DNA of 64,000 nucleotides from Cinclus cinclus (GCF_963662255.1 NC_085074.1:1488001-1552000); one strand, 5' to 3'; shown: positions 31,338-42,302, numbered from the stretch's first letter. The notes: generated by a model not told the origin, from the sequence alone. Numbers and translations: made by a program.

Positions 31338-33526
31338 GTTCATTAAGCTCAGAGGCAGCTCTCGCCCCTGGGTGAATCCACCTGGAAAACTCTGACCTGA
31401 TGCCGGGAGTAAAGCCAGGATCAACATTTCTGTGTTTCACCCCTCACCAAATTCCCACCTTTCTGCTGAGGCTGGGATTAGCAGGGAACTGCAGAAGGAG
31501 TTTGTTGTAGGAACCTGACTTTAGTTCCCCTTTCCAAAGCCCCATCACCTTCCCCATGGAAGTCCCATCAGAGAAGCTGTATTTAAGGCTTTGGTGGCCA
31601 TGAAAATAAAATTAAAGAAACTAAACCTTGCTGGCACTGCTGGGACAGGCTGAGCCTGACCCTATTATTGCTGTGACATGAATTCCATTAAAATCTGGAG
31701 TCTCACAGAGACAAATTCCCATTGAAGACCAGGCCTGGAAGTGAAATGCCATCAGAGTCTTAAGCCAATGGCAAGTTCAGCCCTCCTTGTCCTTGAAATA
31801 ATGACATGGCCATGGTGGCTGCAAGTTTGGAGTGTCACACAGAGCAGCACAAAGTGATTTTTCCAAAAGATGTCCCTGGAGAAGGGCTGAGGCAGAGGGA
31901 GGAAATGATGCTGACATTGTGCCCAGTGCAGAGAACAACAAACACCGTTGGGTTTACTCTGCTTCTACAGCATGGAAGGGGTTTCAGCAAAGTTCACATG
32001 GCTTTTTAGGGCATCAGAAAAGAACAGAGATCTTCAAGAGGCATGTAAAATTATAAAAACTCTCCAAGATCTGGTAATAATCCCTCTTTTTCTGGTGTTT
32101 ATAACAGTGGCAGTAGGAAATGCTCACGTCATGGTCCGACATCTTTTCGATCCACTTGACCTCAACTTTCACAGGCTGCACAAAGCAATAAAGTGCTGTC
32201 TCAGGCACAGCCTAATTAGCCCTGAAAAATTGGATTCATCCTGAAGAACAGCACAGGGAAGATCCAAACATCCAGCATCAGTTTGGGATAATTAACGTGA
32301 CGAGGATGGGTCTGGTCCGGTCTCCCTGTGCAGCGAGCATCAGCCACCATCAATTTAACTCAGAGAGAGAGAGAGAGAGAGAATCTGTCAAGTGATTTCC
32401 AGGGTTAACAACTCACACTATTTAAAATATAAATTCCATGTCTGCCCTGAACTTGGCTGCTTTCAGGTTCCCACTCTTGGGTCTTGTGATGCTTTTGTCA
32501 GACACATTAAACAGCCTCGATGATCAGAACCATCCCCCCCCACGTGGACAGGGATGAACCACATCAAGTTAAATTTGGAAGGAATTTTCTCCTCAAATTA
32601 AGGTAACAAGGACTAAACCACACCAGGGCTGGTTCCACCATGGGGAGAACCTGAGCAGAGAAGGCTTTCAAAGGCACAAAGGAGCAGTTAAATGCTCATT
32701 TCCCACTGAAAATCACGGGCCTCTGGGTGTTCTGCTCCGTCTGTGAAACTTTGAAAGCCTCCCCCCCCTGTCCTGGGCAGATTAATGGGAAATAATAAAA
32801 ATATCATTTAAATGTGGAGTCTCAGGGAGGTGATTCAACTCCCAGCCCTGGCTGCCACAGTTGTCAGTAAATTAGGGAGAAAAGAAACACAAAATGATCC
32901 TTTTCCAGTCCCTCCAATTATGCCGGGGTAGTTCTGCCTCTGATGAGAGATTTTGCAAACCTTTCCTCTCATCCAGGTGGAAAATTGCTCGGTGAGGAGT
33001 GGAGGGCTGGGGGAAAGGGGGGAAAAAGAGGACACCTGAGCAATTCACTGGGCCAGGACATAGAGCACTGTCACCAGGTGCCTGGTGACATCCATCGTCC
33101 GACAGGGAACACACGATGCCAGGGAAAGACTGGAAAGGAGAGAACACCAGCTCTGTCTCCTCTGTTCCTAGGGGATGGCTGTCAGGAACGGAGAGCTCCC
33201 GACAAAACCAACCAAGGAGCTAGAGACAGCACAGGAAAAGAAGGGAACAATCAGAAATGACACATCGCAGGTACACAAAATCAAACAAATCCTGATTTTA
33301 GAGCCTGGGACACACACATATGGCTGAGCTGCCTGACCTGCTCAGGTGCAGTTTAACTCCTTCAGGATCTGCCTCATTCCTCCTGTTTCCTCCCACCATG
33401 ATGTCCATTAACTGCAGAGCATTCCAGTTCCACATATCCTAAAGTGTAACAGCTTTGATGCTTTCGTGTTGCAAATGTGAAAATTTGAACTCTAAGAGGG
33501 GATTTTGGGTTGTGGAGTCCAGACCT
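31338..33526. other. Long unassigned stretch, no gene seen
   Basis: Frames of 67-105 codons on both strands, none recognisable. One (31948-32244, plus) has a hydrophobic run VIIPLFLVFITVAV that would resemble a membrane segment, but three frames overlap here. No transposon recognised besides the short GA microsatellite. Confidence 0.35.
32359..32381. repeat. (GA)n microsatellite, about 11 units
   Basis: An uninterrupted AG dinucleotide run within CTCAGAGAGAGAG. Confidence 0.95.
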
Positions 33527-33797
33527 GGGATAGGATAAAGAGGGAATGGCTTCCCACTGCCAGAGGGCAGGGTTGGATAGGATACTGGGAAGGAATTCTT
33601 CACTTGGAGGGTGGTGAGGGGCTGGGATGGAATTCCCAGAGAAGCTGTGGCTGCCTCTGGATCCCTGGAAGTGCCCAAGGCCAGGCTGGACAGGGCTTGG
33701 AGCAATCTGGGACAGTGGGAGGTGTCCCTGCCATAGCAGAGGGTGAATGGGATGTGTTTTAAGGTTCTCTCTAACCCAAGCCATTCCATGATTCCCT
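33527..33797 (+). mobile_element. CR1 LINE 3'-end copy, well preserved
   Basis: Forward copy: AGGGAATGGCTTCCCACTGC, AGAGGGCAGGGTTGGATAGG, GAAGGAATTCTTCACTTGG, GAATTCCCAGAGAAGCTGTG, GCCAGGCTGGACAGGGCTTG, GGGAGGTGTCCCTGCC, TTTTAAGGTTCTC and a terminal CCATTCCATGATTCC. It lies convergent with the next reverse copies. Confidence 0.93.
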
Positions 33798-34555
33798 CCC
33801 TCATTTACACCCATGTTCTTACCCCTTTCCAGCCCATTTTTATGTCTCTCTGGTTCTTCTTAGTTGACCTCCAGCAAGTTAAGAGGGAAATGAATGGCAA
33901 CTTCTCAAAACCAGCTTTGGTTTGCTCCAAGGAAAAGGCCAGGACCTCAGCAACCAATGATTTACTTGGGAAAAGGAATTCTACCTCCATTGAGAAAGAC
34001 AATTCTTTCTTCGATGAGAACAGAAATTTTCTGTAGCTCCTTTTCTACATGAGAAGTCTGAGGTACAGGCTAAGGAAAGCAAATCCATCCCACTCCACAC
34101 AAAAAAATGCACTTAATGAGGCTGCCCAGGTCTAACTGCCCCAGCACTTGTTGGTTTGATGGCCACAGCTGTCCATTTTTGATGGAAAATTTGTGTGGAT
34201 TTAATGGTGGCTTCTTGGAGAACAGTCACCACAAGTCACGGTTGTTTCATAGCTGGGGGGCAAGTGGAGAAAATTATTTAATTAGGTTTCTGTAATAACA
34301 TCTCCATTTCCAAATGGCTGACCATGTGTATTAGCAGGGAAGGATTTAAATTATTCTATTTCCTTTAATTTTGTGACTTTAATGCTGGTGAAAGTGGAGA
34401 AAGACTGAGATCAAAAACTAAAGCGGGGACTCTTTGTCCAAGAATGTATTGAATATATTGAATAGATTAAATTAATGTATCCATGGATGCATGGAGCATT
34501 TAACACTTCATCTCCCTGCAGCCACAACCACATGCAAAATCCAAGCCTATACCAG
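33798..34555. other. Unassigned sequence, no gene seen
   Basis: A 97-codon plus frame (33743-34036) starts in the CR1 tail. AT-rich from 34260. The sequence AATGTATTGAATATATTG at 34444 is a short AT patch. Confidence 0.4.
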
Positions 34556-34615
34556 AATGAGGGAATCAGGTTGGAAAAACCCTTAAACGCCATCAAGTCC
34601 AACCATTAACCCATA
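34556..34615 (-). mobile_element. Short CR1 LINE 3'-end fragment
   Basis: GAGGGAATCAGGTTGG, AAAAACCCTTAAACGCCATC and AAGTCCAACCATTAACCC match the GTTTAGGTTGGAAAAG-type CR1 terminus on the minus strand. Confidence 0.75.
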
Positions 34616-34942
34616 ACTAATTAGTGCAAACATTTGTATTTGTGACAAAGCTGCCTAATCAGGGCCACCATCACAAACACAACCGTGAAGAGAGGAGTGT
34701 CCTGGTGATGGTTGTGCTCACACAATTCTGATTGCAGACTGAGGAAAAGTTTGTGGCATCCCCTCAGTTCTCAGCTTTAACCCCCATCCCGTCTTCCAAA
34801 GTCACAGAATATCCACCTTCTACCACACAAATCCATGAAATAATTAGGGTATGTTGCCCAGGAATTTCAGGAGCTGACATTAAAAAAATTTACCAGATCT
34901 TGATGATCTGTCTTGTCCATATGGCTGGGCCAGCCTGGTTAG

Positions 34943-35046
34943 GCCTGGTTAGGGATGGGTTGGGATCAGCCTGGTTAGAGATGGGTTGGGATCAGCCAGA
35001 ATTGGGATGAGTTGGGAGCAGCCTGGTTAGGGACGAGTTGTGGTCA
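34943..35046. repeat. 26-bp tandem repeat, four copies
   Basis: Unit GCCTGGTTAGGGATGGG + TTGGGATCA, in exact 26-bp register at 34943, 34969, 34995 and 35021. The third copy is the most diverged. A partial GCCTGGTTAG precedes it. Confidence 0.95.
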
Positions 35047-36102
35047 GCAGAAGTATCAGGGCAAATAAAACATAAATAGACCCCAAATAAGAACCCAGCC
35101 AGCAGCTTCTGCCTCCTAATTCCTCATCAGAGTGTCAAAGCCTCAGCTCAGCTCATGCTGCTGTACCCTCACTCCATCTGTTCCGTCTCTACTTTCAGCG
35201 TCAATCAAAATAAACGGAATTCCTGAAAATGTGAAAGTAATCTGATGTTTCCAAGTTCCTTTGTCTCCTCGAAGACTTTACCTCCTCCTGTTTGGCACAG
35301 GCAGCTTTCCAAGCTGTTTTTTTTAGGGAATACTACAAAACTGAGAACTCCGAGCTCTCCTAGAGAGCTCTTGTAAAACTTCATGGTTGAATGGAAGCTG
35401 GAACAGATGGGAGAGCTCCTCCAGGCTCTACATTAACCCTGCTGTTCCCTGAGTGGGGGCCAACAACACTTTCAAATTTCAAAAAGTACAGAGCTAAAAA
35501 TACATCTCCAAGCCAGATATGATCCAAAGTTTCAATAAACATCAACAAGATGGGTGACATCCTTTTGTGCGGATGACAAACGGCTCCTTCTGGGGAAATG
35601 CAGGAATTTCAGCATCTCAATGGCTGGAAGAGGGGAGTTATTTAAGAGAAAAGTGTTTTGAGGGAATTTGGTGGCTGTTGGTCCATTACAGCTGGAATCC
35701 TTCAACCATCACCTCATTACATGGTGAACAGAGCCAGGAGAGCGCAACGAGGGCTGATACTGGGGTGGAGAAACAGAGCAGAATTCCTGGGGGGGAGTTT
35801 TGCCATGCTCCACTTAGTCCTGCTCCATAAAAAAAAAAAAAAAAAAACAACTCAATTTTTGCTTCAGAGTACACAAATTCTTGTTTGATTCCAAAGGAGC
35901 TGTTTTAATCTCAGCCTATTTGAGGTTTTTCATACCCACCTTCCCTCCCTGCCACACAGGAGCTGAATGACACAAACTACAGCTGGCCTGGGAGCTCTTG
36001 GATACCACAGGCTGAGGATTTCCGAAGTCTCAAAGGGATTCAGGATGTTCTGAAGGGTCTGATGTATAAAATGTTCCATCTCTGCAGTGAGGAATCTCCT
36101 TT
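35047..36102. other. Unassigned sequence with a poly(A) run
   Basis: An A run of about 18 bases lies at 35829-35846. It might be the tail of a retroposed sequence, but nothing upstream is recognisable and no flanking target-site duplication stands out. Frames up to 87 codons are unremarkable. Confidence 0.4.
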
Positions 36103-36330
36103 TCATGGAATCATGGAATGGTTTGGGTTGGAAGAGAACTTAAAGATTATCCAGTGCCATGGGCAGGGACACCTCCCAGCACCCCTGATTGCTCCAGCCT
36201 GGCCTTGGACACTTCCAGGGATCCAGAGGCAGCCACAGCTCCTCTGGGAATTCCATCCCAGCCCCTCCCCACCCTCCCAGCCAGGAATTCCTTCCCAATA
36301 TCCCATCCCTACTCTCTTTCAGTTTAAAAA
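36103..36330 (-). mobile_element. CR1 LINE 3'-end copy, well preserved
   Basis: Reverse copy: CATGGAATCATGGAATGG, TTTGGGTTGGAAGAGAAC, CATGGGCAGGGACACCTCCC, CTTGGACACTTCCAGGGATC, AGCCACAGCTCCTCTGGG and CCAGGAATTCCTTCCCAAT. Frames in this interval are its shadows. Confidence 0.93.
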
Positions 36331-37273
36331 AATCCATCTATCTCATTCCCATTCCTATGATATTATCCCAAATCCTCAGGTGGGAAGACACCCCAGGAGC
36401 TCCACACAAGCCATGCAGCACCTTGTTCCTAGAAGCCACTCCTAAGGAAACAACCTAATCCCAAGGGAGCAGCACCCAAAAATCCATTAAAACCTCTTTT
36501 TTTTTTTTTTTCCCCTAAGCAGACGTCATCCAGAGGAGCAGATGCCTGCCCTGGTTTGTGGGATGATTATTCCCCGAAACAAACCCACCAAGCTCCATTG
36601 TTCATCCTTTCTGCTGACAGGCACGAAGGTTAATTGGTCACAATTGCATTCTTAACGTCCCAGCTGAGAGAAGTGCCAGGAGCCAGAGGTAAATCACACA
36701 ACTACCCACTCACTGCCTCCGAGTTTAAATAAATAGAAATTCTCAACTAATTAATATTTAGAAAATGCAGAAGTTGTCATCTTAAATCAGCTGAAACACA
36801 ATAATCACATTAAGTGCTTACTTCAGCAAAATACCCCTGAAATGCAAAGTGTTGGTGAGTTATGGGAGTATTTATCCCCTTAATTGACTCCTGGCTCTGG
36901 CAGAACTCCATTACCCAGGAGTTAAGAGGAAATTTAATTCCAATCCTCTTGTCTGCACTCAAGGACTTCTGTTTGACTTGGGTTTATTTTCAGTGGTGGG
37001 ACTGAAGGGCTGCATTTTTCCAGTTGCAATCCTGCTCAGTTGAGCAACAAACGTGACATTTCATATTTTCATCTGCTGACCTTCCGTTCATATCTGGGAA
37101 CATTTTTCATCCTGTTCTTCTTCAATTTCACTTCTAAATGTTCTTTAAGGCAAGAAGGAACTTGATGTTTTAGCAGGGAGAGTCTGGTAGGAATTATTTA
37201 GACAAAGAGGGGATTTCAGGCACTCTTTTCTTGGGCTCAGTGAACAGCTTGGCTGCTGCTTGGGACCTCAACT
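36331..37273. other. AT-rich, repeat-free stretch; possible conserved noncoding DNA
   Basis: A poly(T) run lies at 36497-36511. From 36610 to 36960 the sequence is AT-rich, lacks any recognised transposon and is dense in ATTA/TAAT motifs (CAACTAATTAATATTTAG, CTTAATTGACTCC). No open frame of note. Confidence 0.35.
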
Positions 37274-37322
37274 GCCATGGAATCATGGAATATCCTGGGT
37301 TAGAAAGGGCTTTCAAGAATCT
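37274..37322 (-). mobile_element. CR1 LINE 3'-terminal scrap
   Basis: GCCATGGAATCATGGAATAT, CCTGGGTTAGAAAGGGC and TTTCAAGAATC give only the last ~50 bp of a CR1 in reverse. Confidence 0.72.
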
Positions 37323-37404
37323 TTGATTCTGTGTCCTGGCTTGGCAAAGGACAACTCTAAGAATCAACCCAAGAAACCCCAAGAATTATCCCAGTCACAC
37401 TTTA

Positions 37405-37613
37405 TTCTTAGGGGAAATTTCTTCACCAAAAGGGTGGTTCCGCATTGGAACCAACATTCCCAGGGCTGCGGCGGAGTGCCCACCTCTGGAAATGCTCCAA
37501 AACCATGTGGATCCTGTGACTGGGGACATGGGTCAGTGGTGGCCTTGGCAGTGCTGGGATGGATTTGATCTTAGAGGGCTTTTCCCACCTTAACAATTCC
37601 ACATTTCTCTGAT
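37405..37613 (+). mobile_element. CR1 LINE 3'-end copy, second subfamily
   Basis: Forward copy: AAATTTCTTCACCAAAAGGG, TGGTTCCGCATTGGAACC, CTGGGGACATGGGTCAGTGG, GCCTTGGCAGTGCTGGGATG, GATCTTAGAGGGCTTTTCC and ACAATTCCACATTTCTCTGA. It retains CpGs (GCTGCGGCGGAG) that suggest it is not very old. Confidence 0.88.
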
Positions 37614-37667
37614 CCCGTGTCCCTGGCACTGTTGTGCAGATGGTCCTGGAGCTCTGGCAGTCTCGGG

Positions 37668-37765
37668 GTCGTGCCCATTCCCTGGGGAGCCTGGTCAGGT
37701 CCCCACCACGCTCTGGGAGAAGAACCCTCCCAGGCATCAGAGCTCCCTCCTTGTCCTGAGGGTAA
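37668..37765 (-). mobile_element. Probable CR1 LINE internal fragment
   Basis: CCCATTCCCTGGGGAGCCTG, GTCCCCACCACGCTCTGGG and AGAAGAACCCTCCC resemble another CR1 subfamily in reverse (the GGGGAGCCTGTTCCAGTGCC region). No 3' terminus is attached. Confidence 0.5.
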
Positions 37766-38363
37766 ATCCAAAGCTGTACCCAGTGACTGATAGTTTGGGG
37801 GTCACTTTCTCACCCAGTGCTCCCAGTGTCACAAGGTGATGGCAGCTCTTGCACAGCCACGGCTCCTGTGACAACTTCACCCAGCTAGGGACACAAAACC
37901 TCTCCTCAAAGCTGGTTTTAAAAACATCTCCTTAAATAATCCCCATGCTGGGAGAGGAGGGAGCAAAATCCTTTACCCAAAGGTTTGCTGGGGTTTCACA
38001 GCAATTTGGGAAGGTCAGTACTCGGGCTGCTCCAAGGAATTCCTCCTCTATCTTCCTGTAAACCATCCCAAAACCTGTTTGCTCCTTCCCACAGGCACAA
38101 GGCTGGAGCTGCCCCTCGCCGTTCTCCTGTGGGTGACACATTTTGGTGTTTTAGCAACTTCAGGATGCGTTTGTCACATTTGCCTGATTTCCTGCACTAA
38201 TCCACCAGCCTGGAAACCTGCACAATTCCCACCTGGCGCAGGACTGAAGGAGCTAATTGTGCTTCTCGGATCGACAGCGATTCCGACAGGCAGCGCTCCG
38301 GGATTTACCGGAGTCAGGGCTGAACAGGGGAATGGAAATAAATTTACAGGAGTGTTGGCACAA
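37766..38363. other. Unassigned sequence, no gene seen
   Basis: Opposed frames of 69-107 codons. CpG-containing section at 38225-38320 without further support. It leads into the 21-bp array. Confidence 0.4.
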
Positions 38364-38640
38364 GGGATTTCACAGATTAGAGAGCAGGACTTCACACATT
38401 AAATCCAGGGCTTCACAGATCACAACAAGGACTTCACAGACTATATCAAGCATTTCTCAGATTGAAGGCCAGGATTTCACAGAATGAATCCAGGGCTTCA
38501 CAGATCAAATCTAGGACTTCACAGATCAAACCCAGGACTTCACAGAATATATCCAGCACTTCACAGATTAAAGGCCAGGATTTCACAGAAAAAAAAACAA
38601 AACAGGACTGCACAGATCAAATCCATCATCCTGAACTGCA
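38364..38640. repeat. 21-bp minisatellite, about 12 copies
   Basis: Unit close to AGGACTTCACAGATCAAATCC in 21-22-bp register, mixed with GGCTTCACAGAT and GATTTCACAGAA variants. The plus-strand frames at 38257-38487 and 38462-38656 read a seven-residue SRTSQIK repeat since 21 is a multiple of three. Copies vary by a few substitutions each. Confidence 0.92.
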
Positions 38641-39436
38641 GCAGGAAGTAGAATAGAAACACATGGACAACCAATGTTGTGGGAAGAAATGTCATGAACA
38701 GAAATCTCACTGAAATACATGGGAGTCTCTGTGCAAGTTCAGCATTTACAGGGTTTATTTTATTTTATTTGGTTTGGTTTTAATCTGGAGTCAGTTCTGG
38801 AGGGTTTTCTCTGAACTGACCTGGCCAGGAGGGAAGAAATTTGAGAGTAGATCAAAACTGACAATTCCCAGCTCAGGTAGGGATGATCCAGAACCAAACC
38901 CTGATGGAAACTCAGAATTCCTGATGTAAGAGAAGGGCTGTGCTTTCAGGGAAGGGGGACAGGAGGGAGCTGGGGCAGGGGAAGGGACCACAGGGAGGGG
39001 ACGAACCAAAGAGCCCAGACTAGAAATGGAAAAACCTCAGTTCCAGGGATATTGGGCAAAACAACATAAGGGACTCCTTGTGTGGCTCCTGTGCTTGAGC
39101 CAAGCCAAGCTGCTCCCCTTCCCTGCCTCCAGGCAGGAAAGTCAAACACAGGGAGCCGCTTTGTTCTGCTTGGGAACTGAGATGAAGTTCACTCACAACG
39201 CCAAAGTGACGCTCCTGCCTCACCTGAGAGCAGGAATCGACGACTCTGATCCCTGTTAGGGGCACCCCACGAGGACAGGCATTGGAATGGGGGTTGTGAT
39301 GGATGTTCCAGCCCCTGCTCCGTTATCCAGCAGCATCAGGGCTCTGCTGGCACTGCCAGGGGCACAAATGTCCCTCCCTGACCATGATGCCTTTGGCTCT
39401 GACCTCCCAGACCAAATACTACTGTCAGCTCTGCCA
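38641..39436. other. Unassigned sequence, no gene seen
   Basis: A short (TTTTA)n run lies at 38753-38781. Opposed 72-81-codon frames. The 140-codon plus frame starting at 39287 runs into the following CR1. Confidence 0.4.
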
Positions 39437-39678
39437 CTGAAACCCTGCCTTGGACATTCCAGGGGTCGGGGGAAGCCACGGCTCCTCTGGGAATTCCACC
39501 TCAGCTCCTTCACACCCTTACCCTCAGAATTCAGTCCCAATTTCCCATCTAACCTTGGCAGTGTGAAGCCATCCCTGTGTCCTGTCCCTCCATCCCTTGT
39601 CCCCAGTCCCTCTCCAGCTCTCCTGGAGCCTCTTCAGGCACTGGAAGGGGCTCTGAGCTCTCCCCAGAGCCTTCTGAA
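39437..39678 (-). mobile_element. CR1 LINE fragment lacking its 3' terminus
   Basis: Reverse copy beginning mid-element with CCTTGGACATTCCAGGGG, AAGCCACGGCTCCTCTGGG, CCCAATTTCCCATCTAACC, GTGTCCTGTCCCTCCATCCC and AGTCCCTCTCCAGCTCTCC. The terminal ~110 bp (GGTTTGGGTTGGA through the GGCAGGGACACC block) is absent. Confidence 0.88.
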
Positions 39679-41833
39679 CACCCTAATCTGTCCCACCCTT
39701 TATCTCTGATTTTCATATAATTTTAGGAGCAGGAAAAGGCCCTCCCAGAGTAGCAAACGGAGCCTGGAAAAGCTCATTAAAGGCAGAGCGTGGCACAGTC
39801 ATTATTATGGAGTTGTCAGGTTTAATTCTGCAGAGAAACCAGTCCGCGCTGTGCTCTCGGGATGATCAATACCCACCTCGTATCTGCCTACAACAGGGAC
39901 AGACCTGGTGACACGGCACTGCCATCGACACTCCCGCAGTCCCTGCTCTCCCTGATTTCCATGCCGGAGTCATTAGGAGAGGTCCTGAACTGTTCCCAGC
40001 CAGGGAGGCTCGCCCCAGGCCAAGATTAATGAGTCTGACTTCTATGGACTCGACAGACCCAGAGCGGAGCTGCAGCCCTTGAAGGGGCACAGAGAAAAGC
40101 TCCTGGTACTGGGAGAGAGGCCCAGACCCAAAATGAGACAGGAGCCACCAAAGGCCCCATGGTTTCTGTCTCACTGTGCAAATAAACAGCTTTGATTGCA
40201 CAGCCCAGATCCATTCCCGGGAGCTGGAATTCCACACCCAGTTCCGCACGCCAGGATCTGGTTATGCTCAGGTTTGTGTACAAACCCACAGAACAGTCTG
40301 TGGAAGAGCCTGTGCCGGATGAAATGCACAGGGAACAGAGGGGTTTGAGAATGGAAAACAGCACAAAGGCTTGGTTCGTTTTACAGCATTGATTCCTGCA
40401 CCAGTCGTGACTGCATGCATCCCTCAAAAGCAATCAAAAAACCTGCAGTGGAAGGAGGGGCTGCAATTCCAAGGATTTCCAGCCAGTCCCCGTCTTCCTG
40501 GCTCATCCTAGCAGGTGAAAGTGTTGCTTCAAGCTGAGGGCACAATTTTAGGATTCAGGAGCAATTCCTTGCTGAAACTCCTTAGGAGTAACTCGAGCCA
40601 CTGTGCCTCAGTTTCCCTGCAAAGCTGAGCTGAGTTTTCCTACCCCACACAGAAACTGGGAATGTTCAGGCATCAGGCATTGACTGAGAACAGGCAACAC
40701 CAAAATAATTAACATTTAGCACTAACAACCCCTGTGCTTTTAACCACATTTTAATTCAATTGGTACCTGTATTTATTAATTTTTAAATTTCACATTCTGA
40801 TACTTTCAGCTCAAAATATCAGCAAAAAAATTGATTATTAAAGGAAAATGATCAGTAAAGGAAAGAGGACTGACTTTATCCCAACATAGGATCCTGCCAA
40901 GAAGGTAAAGCTTCCAATTCCCTTCTTTTTTAAGAGTCAAACCCCTTCTAGAAAGGTAATTAAACTGATAAATTTGATTATAAACATGACACCATCCCAT
41001 TCTGGATCCTGGATGAGCTCCAGACAAAACCTCCTTGTCACCTGCACGCCCCATGAACGCTTCCATGTGTTTATCTAATTCCCCTCATTTACTCCACCCT
41101 AAAGTTGGGGAGTAAACTATATGTTTAATTATAAACTTTCCACTTGGAGCAGCTGTAATTAATGAGCCAAGGAATCTGCAATATGCCTGGAGCAACCTGG
41201 ATTCCTCCCGGGGACCGCGGTGCAGTTCGAGTCACTTCCCATTAGTTTTAGGAGCTGGAGTGCCCACCTAAGGCATTAATCATGGAATGCTACAGCTCCC
41301 GGATTTTAATTACCCACACTCCGTGTGCCGTACACGGATTTTCCCGCCCTGGTAATAAATGGCCTTCCTGGGGCTACCGAGGGCCTTGCTGGGGCTTGGT
41401 TCGTGTTGTTCAGTTTTTATGCAAGGTTGTTGGAAAAATGTGATTCCCAGCTCTGGGAATGGCTCTGGGATGGGGCAGAACGAGCTGCAGCCTGGAAGTA
41501 ATGAGGGAATTAACACGGTATGGTGGTGAGGATGCTGATGGAGAAGAGAATTTGGGCACCACTTCCAGTTTTTCCACTTCCAGTGATTTTCCCTCCTGTC
41601 TGAGAACATCTTGTCACCAAATCCCTTCTGCAATGGGGTCCTCTGGAAGTGAAAGCTCTCCTCCCTCCTGCCTCTCCACAGAGAGGTTCTGAACTAGAAT
41701 TTTTGGGATAATTTAGTCATTTCCCTACTTATCTAAGTCAAAATGACTTGTAGGACAGCACAAGGTGTCAGTCCAGCTGCAGTTCCTGTGTGCTCTAAGG
41801 AAAACACTACAGAAGAGACTGGACAGCTTCCCA
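39679..41833. other. Long repeat-poor stretch, no gene seen
   Basis: Frames of 127 and 135 codons on the minus strand (39866-40433) overlap in different registers with no domain. The part 41090-41310 is AT-rich with GTAATTAATGAGCC-type motifs beside a CpG-bearing GGGGACCGCGGTGC, and is flagged as possible conserved noncoding DNA. No transposon recognised. Confidence 0.35.
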
Positions 41834-42058
41834 GATCATGGAACCATGGAACCATGGGATCATGGGATCATGGAATCATGGAACCATGGGATCATGGAAC
41901 CATGGAACCATGGGATCATGGGATCATGGAATCATGGAACCATGGGATCATGGAATCATGGAACCATGGGATCATGGGATCATGGAATCATGGAATCATG
42001 GGATCATGGAATCATAGAATCATGGAATCATGGGATCATAGAATCATGGGATCATGGG
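41834..42058. repeat. Octamer array (ATCATGGG/AACCATGG)n expanded from a CR1 tail
   Basis: About 28 units of 8 bp, mostly GGATCATG, GAATCATG and GAACCATG, running without a break into the terminal GGTTTGGGTTGGAAAGG of a reverse CR1. The unit matches the short terminal repeat that CR1 elements carry. The frame reading SWNHGIM repeats (41743-42084) is a by-product. Confidence 0.95.
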
Positions 42059-42122
42059 ATGGTTTGGGTTGGAAAGGACTTTGAGGACCATCTAATTCCA
42101 ATTCCCCTGCAGTGGACAGACC
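42059..42122 (-). mobile_element. CR1 LINE 3'-end fragment
   Basis: ATGGTTTGGGTTGGAAAGG, ACTTTGAGGACCATCTAATTC and CCCTGCAGTGGACAGACC. It is truncated at about 42122, where forward CR1 coding sequence begins. Confidence 0.87.
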
Positions 42123-42167
42123 TTCAATGACTTGGACAAGGGGACTGAGCCCAGCCTCAGGAAGTTT
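42123..42167 (+). mobile_element. Scrap of CR1 reverse-transcriptase ORF2
   Basis: Fifteen codons read FNDLDKGTEPSLRKF, which resembles the CR1 ORF2 segment just before the catalytic F/YADD box (FxNDLDxGxECTLSKFADD in avian CR1 as I know it). The catalytic aspartates are not included. It lies between an inverted 3' end and a forward 3' end. Confidence 0.68.
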
Positions 42168-42180
42168 GGTTTTAAACCCT

Positions 42181-42302
42181 GTGGGGATTTAACAGCAGAT
42201 GTGGCACTTGGGAACATGGTTATGGTGACCTCAGCAGTGCTGAGGAATCGTTGGATTTGATGATTTCACATTCCCAACCTAAACAATTCCATGATTTGTT
42301 GA
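42181..42302 (+). mobile_element. CR1 LINE 3'-end fragment, second subfamily
   Basis: Forward copy: GCAGATGTGGCACTTGGGAA, CATGGTTATGGTGACCTC, AGCAGTGCTGAGGAATCG and a terminal CTAAACAATTCCATGATTTG. It probably belongs with the ORF2 scrap just upstream, with an internal deletion between them. Confidence 0.86.

Noticed and set aside
31948..32244. Membrane protein exon suggested by a hydrophobic run
   Set aside because: Three overlapping frames are open here, no splice sites are convincing and no homology is recognised.
35820..35850. Retropseudogene tail (poly(A) run)
   Set aside because: Nothing upstream resembles a known mRNA or SINE and no flanking direct repeats were seen.
41743..42130. 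His/Trp/Gly/Met repeat protein
   Set aside because: It is the translation of the CR1-tail octamer array; the 8-residue period follows from an 8-bp unit read in three steps.
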